Of a stretch of 64,000 nt of DNA, positions 52,634 through 60,595 are shown in pieces. The translations under genes and the position numbers were made by a program. This DNA comes from Gemmataceae bacterium. Its GTDB lineage: Bacteria > Planctomycetota > Planctomycetia > Gemmatales > Gemmataceae. Within the stretch, counting starts at the first letter, position 1, and each line of letters begins with the position of its first letter. Location: NCBI GenBank assembly GCA_022842245.1, contig JALHPZ010000002.1:124001-188000 (forward strand), in the 5' to 3' direction. The notes beneath the pieces were generated by a model, which did not search any database, had not been told where the DNA came from, and saw only the letters and a list, made by a program, of their open reading frames with translations.

Positions 52634-55600
52634 AGCGGGGAGGCAGCGAGCCGAGCGACTACATTCCGAAGCGGTTGCCGCCGGGCACGATCCGAGAACT
52701 CCCTACGATTTCGTTCGGGCGGAGACCGCAAGGCGGCTGATCGAAGTCGAACGAGTGCCCAAGGGTGACATTCGTCTTCATGGTGGTCGGGCACTCTACG
52801 ACCCCGACGCCTTGCTGATCCTGCATGAGGATACAGGCGAACCTTTCCTTGATGCCTTCCTCGTCGCCCACGAACTCGGGCACATCGACCTCGGTGGGCA
52901 GTCGGAACCGATGGCTGTGATGGACGCCGATCCACTGCGGGCTGCGGAAGCAGTCCCGATTGGGGTGGAACGGGTTGTCGATTACAGCCGTCGGCAGCGA
53001 CGCGAAGTCCAGATGGACCTGTTTGCAAGGGAGTTTCTCTTGCCCCGTCCCTGGCTCCACGAACTCCATGTCGCCCAAGGGATGTCTGCATCGGAGATCG
53101 CAACCTTTGTGGCCGCCCCTTTTGCTGTTGTTGCCCAGCAGCTTCTCGATGCCCTGCTTTTGCCCCGCATCGAAATCGCTCCCACGATCGAGACTCCCGA
53201 AAGACCGCTTGCGCCCGATCAGGCGGCGGCGGCCACGCACGAAGGAAGCCCCTATTTGCTCGAAGCCGGACCGGGGACAGGAAAGACTCAAACGCTGGTG
53301 GGGCGCATCGAGTACCTCCTTTCGCGGGGCGTAAACCCCGAGAAAATCCTGATCCTGACCTTCTCGAACAAAGCGGCCAACGAACTTTCGGAACGGATCG
53401 GGAAGAAGTACCCCGATGCCGCGGCCAAGATGTGGGCCGGGACCTTTCATGGCTTCGGACTCGACATCATTCGCCGGTTTCATGACCGGCTGAGCCTGCC
53501 CGTCAGCCCTCGACTGCTCGACCGGTCCGACGCCATCGAACTCCTGGAGAGCGAGTATCCCAAACTGAACCTCGCCCATTTCAAAAACCTCTGGGACCCG
53601 TCCGATGCGTTGAGCCGAATCCTGTCCGCGATCTCGCGGGCGAACGATGAGGTTGTCGATGCGGCCGGATACCGGATTCTTGCCGAGAGAATGAACGCCT
53701 CGGCGACAAACGACGAGGAGCGGGAAGCCGCAGAGAAGTGCCTCGAAGTGGCGACCGCGTTTGCGGCCTACGAGCGGCTGAAGGCCGAGGGCGGTTGCGT
53801 AGACTTCGGCGACCTGGTCGCGCTCCCCGTGCGCCTTTGCGAGTCGCACCCCGACATCCGGGCGCACCTTACGGCTGCCTACGAGCATGTTCTCGTGGAC
53901 GAATATCAGGACGTGAACCGGGCGAGCGTGAGGCTGCTGAAAGCGATTGCCAACGACGGCAAGAACCTCTGGGCCGTCGGCGATGCCAAGCAGTCGATTT
54001 ACCGCTTTCGGGGAGCTTCCGCTTACAACATGACCCGATTCGGGAAGGAGGATTTTCCCGGCGCGGAACGGGGCCGCTTGACGGTCAACTACCGCAGCCA
54101 TCAGGAGGTCGTGTCGGCGTACCTCAAGTTCGCGGCCGACATCCCAAGCGTGCGGGGGGCGAACATCGAACTGACGGCGAAGCGCGGTGCAGGTGGTTGC
54201 CTTCCGGAGTATCGAGCCGTCACGACTTCGGACGAAGAAGTGGCCGCCGTTGCGGACGCGATTGAAGGGCTTCACAAACAGGGCTACAGCTACCGCGACC
54301 AAGCGGTATTGAGTTCGGGTAATGATCGTCTCGGACGATTCGCTGAGGGCCTGGAGCGGCTGGGCATCCCGGTGCTCTACCTGGGGAGCCTGTTCGAGCG
54401 AGACGAAATCAAGGAGCTGCTTTCGGTCTTGCTGCTGGTCGTTGACCGTCGGGCGATGGGCCTCGTTCGGGTTGCCGCTGCTGACCGCTGGGCGGTTCCA
54501 CTCGCGGATGTGGCGAGCGTACTGTGGCATTTGAAAGATCAGGATGGCCTGCCTCTCGCTTGGCTGGCAAACCTCGACGGTGTGCCGGGACTGACCGACG
54601 AAGGCCGGGAGTGCCTCAAAAAGATCGCTACGCTCGCCAGTGGCTTCAGCATTAACGCGAACCCTTGGGATGTGCTGGCCTCGGTGCTTCTCGACCGCTC
54701 GCGTCTGGCAGCGGAGCTCGCGGAGTCGTCGGGTATCACTGCGCGAACGCAGGCCATCGCCATCTGGCAACTGATGAGCTTCATCCGCACCCAGCCGCCG
54801 GGAAAGGGTCTGCCGATCACGCGGTTGCTCGAACGAATTCGGCGGATGGTGCAGCACGGCGACGAGAAGGACTTGCGTCAGCTTCCGACCTCGGCCCAGG
54901 GTATCGACGCCGTGCGGCTGATGACGATGCACGGGAGCAAGGGACTGGAGTTCGGCGCGGTCCACATTCCGGGCATGGTGAACGGCAGTCTTCCTCGGCC
55001 GCCGAAAGGCGATCTGGCACGAAGCATTATTCCGCCTGACGGTCTCATCGAGGGCGTGAGCGGCAAGAGCCTCGATGCGCTGCTCTCGTCCATCAGCGAG
55101 GAGCACGAATGCCTGTTCTTCGTGGCGATGTCGCGCGCAAAGGACAGGCTTTTCTTTTACTCGCCGACCCAGAAATCGAACGGTAGCAATTGGCCTCGAT
55201 CTGCGTTTATCGACCGACTGGGGAATTGCGTCTCGCAGAGCAGAGTCTCCCCGACAAGACCTCTCCCGCCCCACGAAAACAGCCTGCCGGTTTCTCTGAC
55301 GATTGAGGCGGGCATGACGCTCACCGATTTCCAACTGGCTCTGTACCAGCGATGTCCCCGTCGATTCTTCTACACGCACGTTCTCGGAATCGGCGGGCGT
55401 CGCTCCGAAACCGCATTCATGAAGATGCACGACGCGGTTCAGAAGGTGATTGAAGTTGCCACGGCAGCCGCCGGTGGGGATTTTTCCCGCGACAAGTTCG
55501 ATGCGGCCTTTGAAGAGGCGTGGGTGAGCCACGGTCCCGCCGAGCACGGTTATGCCATGGAATACAAGGAGATCGCGTTGGGCCTGATCGGGTTCCTGAA

Positions 55601-56039
55601 GGAATCGACCAACGGCTACGAGGTCCACCGCCCACCGCAACTGCGGCTTCCGGTCCTGGGAGGTGAGGTCGTCATCACCCCGGACCAGGTGGTGAGCGAC
55701 TCCAGTGGGCAGGTGACCATGCGGAAGGTGAGGACTGGACACAAACAAGATAAGGAGGAAGACACGATTGCCGCCGCCGCTTTTCACCTCGCCGCATCGG
55801 CCCATACCCCCGGGTGTACGGTCGAGCTCGTGCATCTCAGCGACGGTACACACACCCCGATTCGAATGCCGCCAAAAGTCCTCTCGAACCGGCAAGAGAA
55901 ACTGACAGAGGTGGCCGAGAGCGTGCGGGCCGGTCAGTTCCCACTTACCAAGGATGAGCGACCCTGCCCGCGCTGTCCCGCCTTCTTCGTCTGCGGGCGA
56001 CTGCCTGCTGGCTCGCTGGTCAAGAAATTTTCGGCTTGA
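52620..56039 (+). CDS. Fusion of HELGH metallopeptidase, UvrD-type helicase and degenerate Fe-S nuclease
   Basis: A 1139-residue protein. Residues 1-180 are an ImmA/IrrE-like zinc protease: HELGH at 84-88 and E129 before DLFAREFLLP. A superfamily 1 helicase follows: Walker A EAGPGTGKT (215-223), LTFSNKAANELSERIG, motif II VDEYQD near 425, GDAKQSIYRFRGA, then TMHGSKGLEF and VAMSRAKDRLF. The C terminus has the AddB-like iron-sulfur cysteines: one at about 910 (QRCPRRFF) and CPRCPAFFVC near 1115. The nuclease core reads KVRTG where active RecB-type enzymes have DYKTG, so it is probably inactive. It overlaps the preceding gene by 14 bases. Confidence 0.88.
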   Translation: MNSLEAGRQRAERLHSEAVAAGHDPRTPYDFVRAETARRLIEVERVPKGDIRLHGGRALYDPDALLILHEDTGEPFLDAFLVAHELGHIDLGGQSEPMAVMDADPLRAAEAVPIGVERVVDYSRRQRREVQMDLFAREFLLPRPWLHELHVAQGMSASEIATFVAAPFAVVAQQLLDALLLPRIEIAPTIETPERPLAPDQAAAATHEGSPYLLEAGPGTGKTQTLVGRIEYLLSRGVNPEKILILTFSNKAANELSERIGKKYPDAAAKMWAGTFHGFGLDIIRRFHDRLSLPVSPRLLDRSDAIELLESEYPKLNLAHFKNLWDPSDALSRILSAISRANDEVVDAAGYRILAERMNASATNDEEREAAEKCLEVATAFAAYERLKAEGGCVDFGDLVALPVRLCESHPDIRAHLTAAYEHVLVDEYQDVNRASVRLLKAIANDGKNLWAVGDAKQSIYRFRGASAYNMTRFGKEDFPGAERGRLTVNYRSHQEVVSAYLKFAADIPSVRGANIELTAKRGAGGCLPEYRAVTTSDEEVAAVADAIEGLHKQGYSYRDQAVLSSGNDRLGRFAEGLERLGIPVLYLGSLFERDEIKELLSVLLLVVDRRAMGLVRVAAADRWAVPLADVASVLWHLKDQDGLPLAWLANLDGVPGLTDEGRECLKKIATLASGFSINANPWDVLASVLLDRSRLAAELAESSGITARTQAIAIWQLMSFIRTQPPGKGLPITRLLERIRRMVQHGDEKDLRQLPTSAQGIDAVRLMTMHGSKGLEFGAVHIPGMVNGSLPRPPKGDLARSIIPPDGLIEGVSGKSLDALLSSISEEHECLFFVAMSRAKDRLFFYSPTQKSNGSNWPRSAFIDRLGNCVSQSRVSPTRPLPPHENSLPVSLTIEAGMTLTDFQLALYQRCPRRFFYTHVLGIGGRRSETAFMKMHDAVQKVIEVATAAAGGDFSRDKFDAAFEEAWVSHGPAEHGYAMEYKEIALGLIGFLKESTNGYEVHRPPQLRLPVLGGEVVITPDQVVSDSSGQVTMRKVRTGHKQDKEEDTIAAAAFHLAASAHTPGCTVELVHLSDGTHTPIRMPPKVLSNRQEKLTEVAESVRAGQFPLTKDERPCPRCPAFFVCGRLPAGSLVKKFSA

Positions 56040-56102
56040 GCTTACCGGTCGCGTTCTCCGGCTGCGATTAACCCTCCGTAACCCAATTATGGAGGTGTTT
56101 CG

Positions 56103-56837
56103 ATGACCGAAGACATGCAAGCCGCGGTAACCGAACGCGAGGGTGTTCCCCAGGGGAACCGCTCGTTTCGCATCCTCGTGAGCAACGAGACTCTTGAATT
56201 TCGTCCCCTCACCCTCAACGACCCTGTGCCGTTGGGCCGTCAAATCCTGTCGGAAGCAGGCTTCCAACCGCTTCCGGAGTATAGCCTCTTCGCCATCCTG
56301 CCTTCGGGCGATTTCGAGGATGTGCGGCTCGATGAAACCTTCGACCTTCGCGGGAAGGGGGTGGAGCGGTTCGTGGCTTTCCGCTCCGACCGCAGTTTCC
56401 GTTTCAGCCTGAACGACCGTGAGATTCATTGGGGGGTCCCGACCATCGGCGGCTCCGCCCTCTACGCCCTCGCCAAGCCGTCGGACGAGGAAGCCATCTT
56501 CCTCGATGTCCGGGGTGGGCAGGACCGGTTGATTGAACCGTGCGACACGGTCGATCTCGCCGACGCCGGTGTCGAGCGGTTCTACACCGCGAAGCGTCCA
56601 CCGCAGACCTACGAAATCATCGTCAACGGTCGGCCTCGTACCGTCACCGGCAACACCGTGACGTTCGACCAGATCGTGCAACTCGCCTTTCCGGGAGCGC
56701 ACGACTCCAACGTCGTTTTCGACGTGACGTACCAGAAGGCTGCTGCCCAGCCTCCGGCCGGACAGCTAGGCCCGGGCGGTTCCGTGAAGGTCAAGAAAGG
56801 AACGGTGTTCAATGTCACGCGAACTGTTCAATCTTAG
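56103..56837 (+). CDS. Multi-ubiquitin-like protein, three beta-grasp domains
   Basis: A 244-residue protein of the bacterial multiubiquitin family with GGAGGTG upstream. Three ubiquitin-like repeats are visible: about 20-92 (FRILVSNETLEF ... FDLRGKGVERFVAF), 93-160 (FRFSLNDREIHW ... VDLADAGVERFYTA) and 161-244 (YEIIVNGRPRTV ... VKVKKGTVFNVT). The first two end in the same GVERF strand. The C terminus is VTRTVQS with no di-glycine, unlike eukaryotic ubiquitin. It overlaps the E1-like gene by 26 bases. In this family it is the conjugated or scaffold protein. Confidence 0.88.
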   Translation: MTEDMQAAVTEREGVPQGNRSFRILVSNETLEFRPLTLNDPVPLGRQILSEAGFQPLPEYSLFAILPSGDFEDVRLDETFDLRGKGVERFVAFRSDRSFRFSLNDREIHWGVPTIGGSALYALAKPSDEEAIFLDVRGGQDRLIEPCDTVDLADAGVERFYTAKRPPQTYEIIVNGRPRTVTGNTVTFDQIVQLAFPGAHDSNVVFDVTYQKAAAQPPAGQLGPGGSVKVKKGTVFNVTRTVQS

Positions 56838-57987
56838 CCCGGACCTGAAGCGGCTCCGCGACGAGGGGTACTTCGCGCAGATCCAGGGAGGCCTCCTCCT
56901 TGTGCGGGAAGTGCCCTACGTCGATTCCAACCGGACCGTGCGGCGAGGCACGCTCGTTTCGAGCCTCAACATGGCCGGGAACAAAACCCAGAAACCCGAG
57001 ACTCACCAAGTCTGGTTCGATGGGGAGTTCCCCTGTTTTGCCGATGGCACTCCTATCAAGGCGATCTCCAACCAGACGGGCAACTTCCCGCTCGCGAACG
57101 GGATGACGGCGAAGCACCACTTTTCGAGCAAACCGGACGGTGGCTACACCGACTACTACCACAAGATGACGACTTACGCGGGCGTCATTTCCGGCCCGGC
57201 GGCGGAGATTGAAACCGGAGCCACTCCCCGTGTCTATCGTGAGCCGGAAGACCAGGGGGACGGCGTGTTCAACTATATCGACACGGCCTCTTACCGGGTC
57301 GGCATCGGGGCACTCAGCGAGCGGCTGGCGAAGGAAACCGTGGCAATCGTCGGCCTGGGCGGCAGCGGCTCCTACGTTCTCGATCTGGTGGCCAAGGTGC
57401 CGGTGAAGGAGATCCGGCTCTTCGACGGCGACGAGTTCCTCCAGCACAACGCCTTCCGCGCCCCTGGTGCTCCAGGCCTCGAAGAACTGCGGGACGTGCC
57501 GCGCAAGGTCGAGTACTTCAGGGGCATCTATTCGCGGATGCACCGGAACATCATCGCACACCCGATCTACCTTCGGGATGACAAGCTGCCCCTGCTCGAT
57601 GGTGTTACGTTCGCGTTCTTGTGCATGGACGCGGGCGAAGACAAGAAGGCGGTTGTCGGAAAGCTCGAAGCCATCGGGGCCTCGTTCGTCGATGTCGGCA
57701 TGGGGCTTGAACTGAACGATGGCTCGCTCGGCGGAATTCTGCGGGTAACGGCCAGCACGCCGGAGAAGCGGGAGCACGTCCACGGCGGTCGGGTTTCTTT
57801 TACCGGCGGCGGGGCCGAGGACCTGTACTCCACGAACATTCAGGTCGCCGATTTGAACGCACTGAATGCAACGCTCGCGGTCATCAAATGGAAAAAACTG
57901 CGGGGGTTCTACCGCGATGTCGTGAGTGAGCACCATTGCACCTACACGACCGATGGCAACCTTCTGATAAATGGGGACGAAGTATGA
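56812..57987 (+). CDS. ThiF/E1-like adenylyltransferase with N-terminal E2-like (DUF6791-type) domain
   Basis: A 391-residue enzyme. Residues 8-140 have the E2-like DUF6791 pattern (LSPDLKRLRDEGY, VPYVDSNRTVRRGTLVS, then DGEFPC with C75 as a candidate thioester cysteine). The E1-type Rossmann domain follows: AIVGLGGSGSYV (178-189), FDGDEF (204-209), the N-x-x-R pair HNAFR, and FLCMDAGED with C271. It should adenylate and carry the ubiquitin-like protein. It overlaps both neighbours, and its stop overlaps the DUF6527 start by 4 bases. Confidence 0.88.
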   Translation: MSRELFNLSPDLKRLRDEGYFAQIQGGLLLVREVPYVDSNRTVRRGTLVSSLNMAGNKTQKPETHQVWFDGEFPCFADGTPIKAISNQTGNFPLANGMTAKHHFSSKPDGGYTDYYHKMTTYAGVISGPAAEIETGATPRVYREPEDQGDGVFNYIDTASYRVGIGALSERLAKETVAIVGLGGSGSYVLDLVAKVPVKEIRLFDGDEFLQHNAFRAPGAPGLEELRDVPRKVEYFRGIYSRMHRNIIAHPIYLRDDKLPLLDGVTFAFLCMDAGEDKKAVVGKLEAIGASFVDVGMGLELNDGSLGGILRVTASTPEKREHVHGGRVSFTGGGAEDLYSTNIQVADLNALNATLAVIKWKKLRGFYRDVVSEHHCTYTTDGNLLINGDEV

Positions 57988-58424
57988 TGCGTTCGCTCAA
58001 GCACCGCTTCGTCCAGTACATGCCCGAAACACTGGAGCCGGGGATACTTTACATTTCACTTGAGTACGTAACGGCCTCGCACCTTTGCTGCTGCGGTTGC
58101 GGAGAGGAAGTTGTCACCCCGTTCTCGCCGGTCAGTTGGAAAATGACGTTCGACGGAGAAACTGTCTCCTTGTGGCCATCGATCGGGAATTGGAACCTCA
58201 GGTGCCGGTCGCACTACATCATCGACCGAGGCCGTGTTGTCGTTGCTGGCTCGTGGACGGACGAACAAGTGGCAGCGGAACGTCAGCGGGACAAACAGGC
58301 AAAATCCGACTACTTCGGAACGTCGCCCGTGGCACCGCCCGAGTCACAGGGGCCTGTCGTTCAACTGCCTGCTCCTCGACAGACCGGCTGGTTCGGCAAG
58401 GTGTGGCGACGCCTATTCGGCTAA
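57984..58424 (+). CDS. DUF6527 zinc-binding protein, putative deconjugating peptidase
   Basis: A 146-residue protein matching the DUF6527 pattern: LCCCGCGEEVVTP (C35-C37, C39), WKMTFDGETVSLWPSIGNW, then CRSHYII (C74, H77). The cysteines and histidine suggest a zinc site. In bacterial ubiquitin-like operons DUF6527 takes the place of a JAB-type protease, so a deconjugase/processing role is likely; that role is from published family context and is not shown here. Start is ATG 57984 in a 4-base overlap. The last 50 residues are a proline/basic tail. Confidence 0.85.
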   Translation: MMRSLKHRFVQYMPETLEPGILYISLEYVTASHLCCCGCGEEVVTPFSPVSWKMTFDGETVSLWPSIGNWNLRCRSHYIIDRGRVVVAGSWTDEQVAAERQRDKQAKSDYFGTSPVAPPESQGPVVQLPAPRQTGWFGKVWRRLFG

Positions 58425-58482
58425 ATCGCACAGCAAATGCAGATGTCAACGGGCTTACCCGTGAAGCCAGCGACTCTATTGT

Positions 58483-58872
58483 TCACTTGTTCTTCGGACT
58501 CGCGGCCGTTGCGATCGCCGCGCCCACGGCCGCCGCGATCCGCTGTTCGTACTCTTCCCGCTCGGGCTGGTTCGCCGGGGCGTTCCCCGGTCGCTTGAGT
58601 TTACCGAGTCGCAATGCCTCTTCCTCGATCTGCGGCATGGCGTCGGCAACGACCTTCAGCATGACTCGAAGGAAATGGCTGTTTGACAGGTTAGTTCCGG
58701 TCGCGCGTGATAGTGTTCTCACCGCTTGATAGAGCGTATCATCGGCCCCGGGCGTGAGCATGAATTCCCGCTTGATGATCGGCGTGGCACTCGATTCTGC
58801 TTGCGAGGCGTCGGCTGCCCTGGTCTCGTCGATCTTGTATTTGCGATTGTCCTGATGTTGCCGCTTCGGCAT
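58483..58872 (-). CDS. Plasmid-type RHH/ParB-like accessory protein
   Basis: A 129-residue protein starting at MPKRQHQDNRKYK. Residues about 36-85 (REFMLTPGADDTLYQAVRTLSRATGTNLSNSHFLRVML) share a pattern with the protein at 61917-62477 (KRILFTRGETQAIDRLVTSL, SHVIRAL). A basic N terminus plus this short beta-helix unit suggests a ribbon-helix-helix DNA-binding protein, of partition or mobilisation type. It converges with the DUF6527 gene. Confidence 0.6.
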   Translation of the reverse strand: MPKRQHQDNRKYKIDETRAADASQAESSATPIIKREFMLTPGADDTLYQAVRTLSRATGTNLSNSHFLRVMLKVVADAMPQIEEEALRLGKLKRPGNAPANQPEREEYEQRIAAAVGAAIATAASPKNK

Positions 58873-59081
58873 ATACCTCTCACTGGTAACGCTCCCCGCT
58901 CGCGATCCCCCTTCTCCGTTTTGGGTGGTGGTCCGGTTGCGTGGCTGCCTTCGGCCGTGGTGTGCCTCGCTTGTCAGTAAGCGGAGATGCCCGAACTGCC
59001 GCCCCTGATTACTCTCGCTCGCGGAAAGACTGTTGCTCCCTTCTCTTACCATGTGCTTGTCCCAGCGCCTATGATCAATTG

Positions 59082-59109
59082 CGGGCGTTCCTGCATTCCA
59101 GAACGCCCG
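59082..59109. repeat. Perfect 9-base hairpin upstream of RHH-like gene
   Basis: CGGGCGTTC and GAACGCCCG flank a 10-base centre CTGCATTCCA. It lies 210 bases upstream of the RHH-like start, in the gap 58873-59335 where no gene is supported. It may be an operator or the start of the structured-RNA region. Confidence 0.5.
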
Positions 59110-59339
59110 TACTACGAAATTAGAGAATTGCCGAAACCGCTTTGTCAGGCAAGCCACTATCTCCCCGCATTCCCGCATGCGGGCCTTCATGGATTAAGAA
59201 CCGGATTTGCGTTACCATTGGGCTGCGGCGGAAATGCTGCGGTTGTCAGTGACGTAAACGCTTCACTTCAGGTTATCGAAATGGGCGGCACCGCCCGGAA
59301 ACGCCTGCCTCACCAGCAGGCCCGAGGGTAGAGACTCAC

Positions 59340-60585
59340 CATCTCTCAGTTGGGTGCTGACCCGTAGAGCCGGATGCCACGAGAGTGGCTTGTCCGTGCT
59401 CGACGGAGGCTTGTCGGAGTAATCGCTGGCTTCGCAGACGCACGCTGCCCTCGTATGGCAGAAGCGCCTCCCGCCAGAAGTAATCCCGCCATTCTATCCG
59501 ATAGGTATGCACCCCTGGGGGCCGCGACCGCGAGTCGCGGGAGCCGGGGCGACAGCGACAGACCTTCCTCGCCGGTTGGCGAGGGAGGCCGCGATGATGC
59601 AAAGCGGGTGCAAATCCCGCCCAGGGGGTCCGAACCCGAGTGGTTCGTTCAACCTGGCTGGCGTGGGGAGTTCCCGACCTGGTGACAGGCGGGACCGGGT
59701 GGCTGACCACACCCGGCGATCGGGGGAAAGACCCGACGACGAATAGCTCAACCACGAGAGGCCCGACAACAAGGGCTTGCCAGTGAGTCCGGTCGAAGAC
59801 GGTGCCGAATTGCGAAAAACCTGCACCGATGGGTAAGGGGATGCTTCTGTGTTCGGTCCCCCGAAATCGCCAAGACGACTTGGCGGAAACGATGCCCGGA
59901 CGGGAGTCCGTGGCATACGGTGCAAGGCCCGAGGGGTAACACCCTCTAGGAACGTGATCGGCTGGACGGAGGTCATCGCTAAGCTGGGAAGGACTGTGGC
60001 GGCCGGGAGTGGTACTTCCGGTGCCGGGGACAGGTCTCCCCGGTGATTCAAATGCCCAGTCTGGGAGTGTCCCGCAAGTAGGAGTGGATGGAAGTCCAGC
60101 GAGGGCCGCTGCAAGGCAGTGGCGGACTCGTTTGCGTGCTAACGGGTGGTGCCGGGCACAAGGCAACGACGAAAGCGGGGACGGGTTCTAACCCGTTTCG
60201 GTAACGTGTAACGGCGGACGGGGAACAATTCCCTGTTCGCCGGTCCCTGACGGGAAGTGAAAGCGGCTCAAAGAGGTCCGCTCGGGAGGGCGGCCGTCTT
60301 TGGGCTACGAAGCGGCGGATAAGTGAGGTCCGCCGCCGTGCGGTGAACTGCGCTGTGTCGAGGTTTCCGGTGCGCTACCGCTATGGATTGGGCAGGGGCA
60401 ACTGAAGAATACAGTTGCCCCGGTGCGCCATAGCGGGTGCGACCGGTCAAACAGGACGTGAAGGTTGTGGCAAGTGGTTTGTAACCAGCGCAAGCGTACT
60501 GCTTCACATGGTTTCACGAAGGAGGAAATGCGGAACGACGGCTTTCGGGGAGTTTGTGCCGTAAACAAGCCCCCACCCTTTTCGA
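59340..60585 (+). ncRNA. Candidate large structured non-coding RNA, about 1.2 kb
   Basis: No believable protein is encoded on either strand; the long minus-strand frame lacks family-like sequence. Instead perfect hairpins are packed along the plus strand: GCCAC-GAGA-GTGGC, CCGCGAC/GTCGCGG, CTCGCC-GGTT-GGCGAG, GCGGG-TGCAAAT-CCCGC (T-arm-like), CCAAG-ACGA-CTTGG, GCCCGGAC/GTCCGTGGC, GAGGG-GTAACAC-CCTC, ACGGGTT/AACCCGT, a long stem at 60212-60242, and CCGCTATGG/CCATAGCGG enclosing GGGGCAACTG/CAGTTGCCCC at 60378-60436. A terminator-like hairpin ends it. I see no group II domain V and no reverse transcriptase. Confidence 0.6.
60547..60582 (+). terminator. Terminator-like hairpin ending the structured-RNA region
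   Basis: GGGG-A-GTTT pairs with AAAC-AAG-CCCC around a GTGCCGT loop, followed after CACC by TTTT. It points rightward, lies at the end of the hairpin-dense region, and separates it from the convergent rep gene. Confidence 0.5.
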
Positions 60586-60595
60586 TCGAGCGGCG

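Noticed and set aside
52659..56702. A 1347-codon minus-strand frame covering the helicase gene
   Set aside because: It is the mirror of a gene with clear helicase motifs on the plus strand and shows no domain of its own.
59336..60166. A 276-codon minus-strand frame in the hairpin region
   Set aside because: The composition is proline/arginine/serine-rich without any domain, the frame is antisense to dense perfect hairpins, and no ribosome site precedes it.
59340..60585. ORF-less group II intron
   Set aside because: Dense pairing and a few GAAAGC-like pieces resemble one, but I could not find a domain V hairpin, a convincing GTGYG start or a reverse transcriptase; a covariance search would decide.
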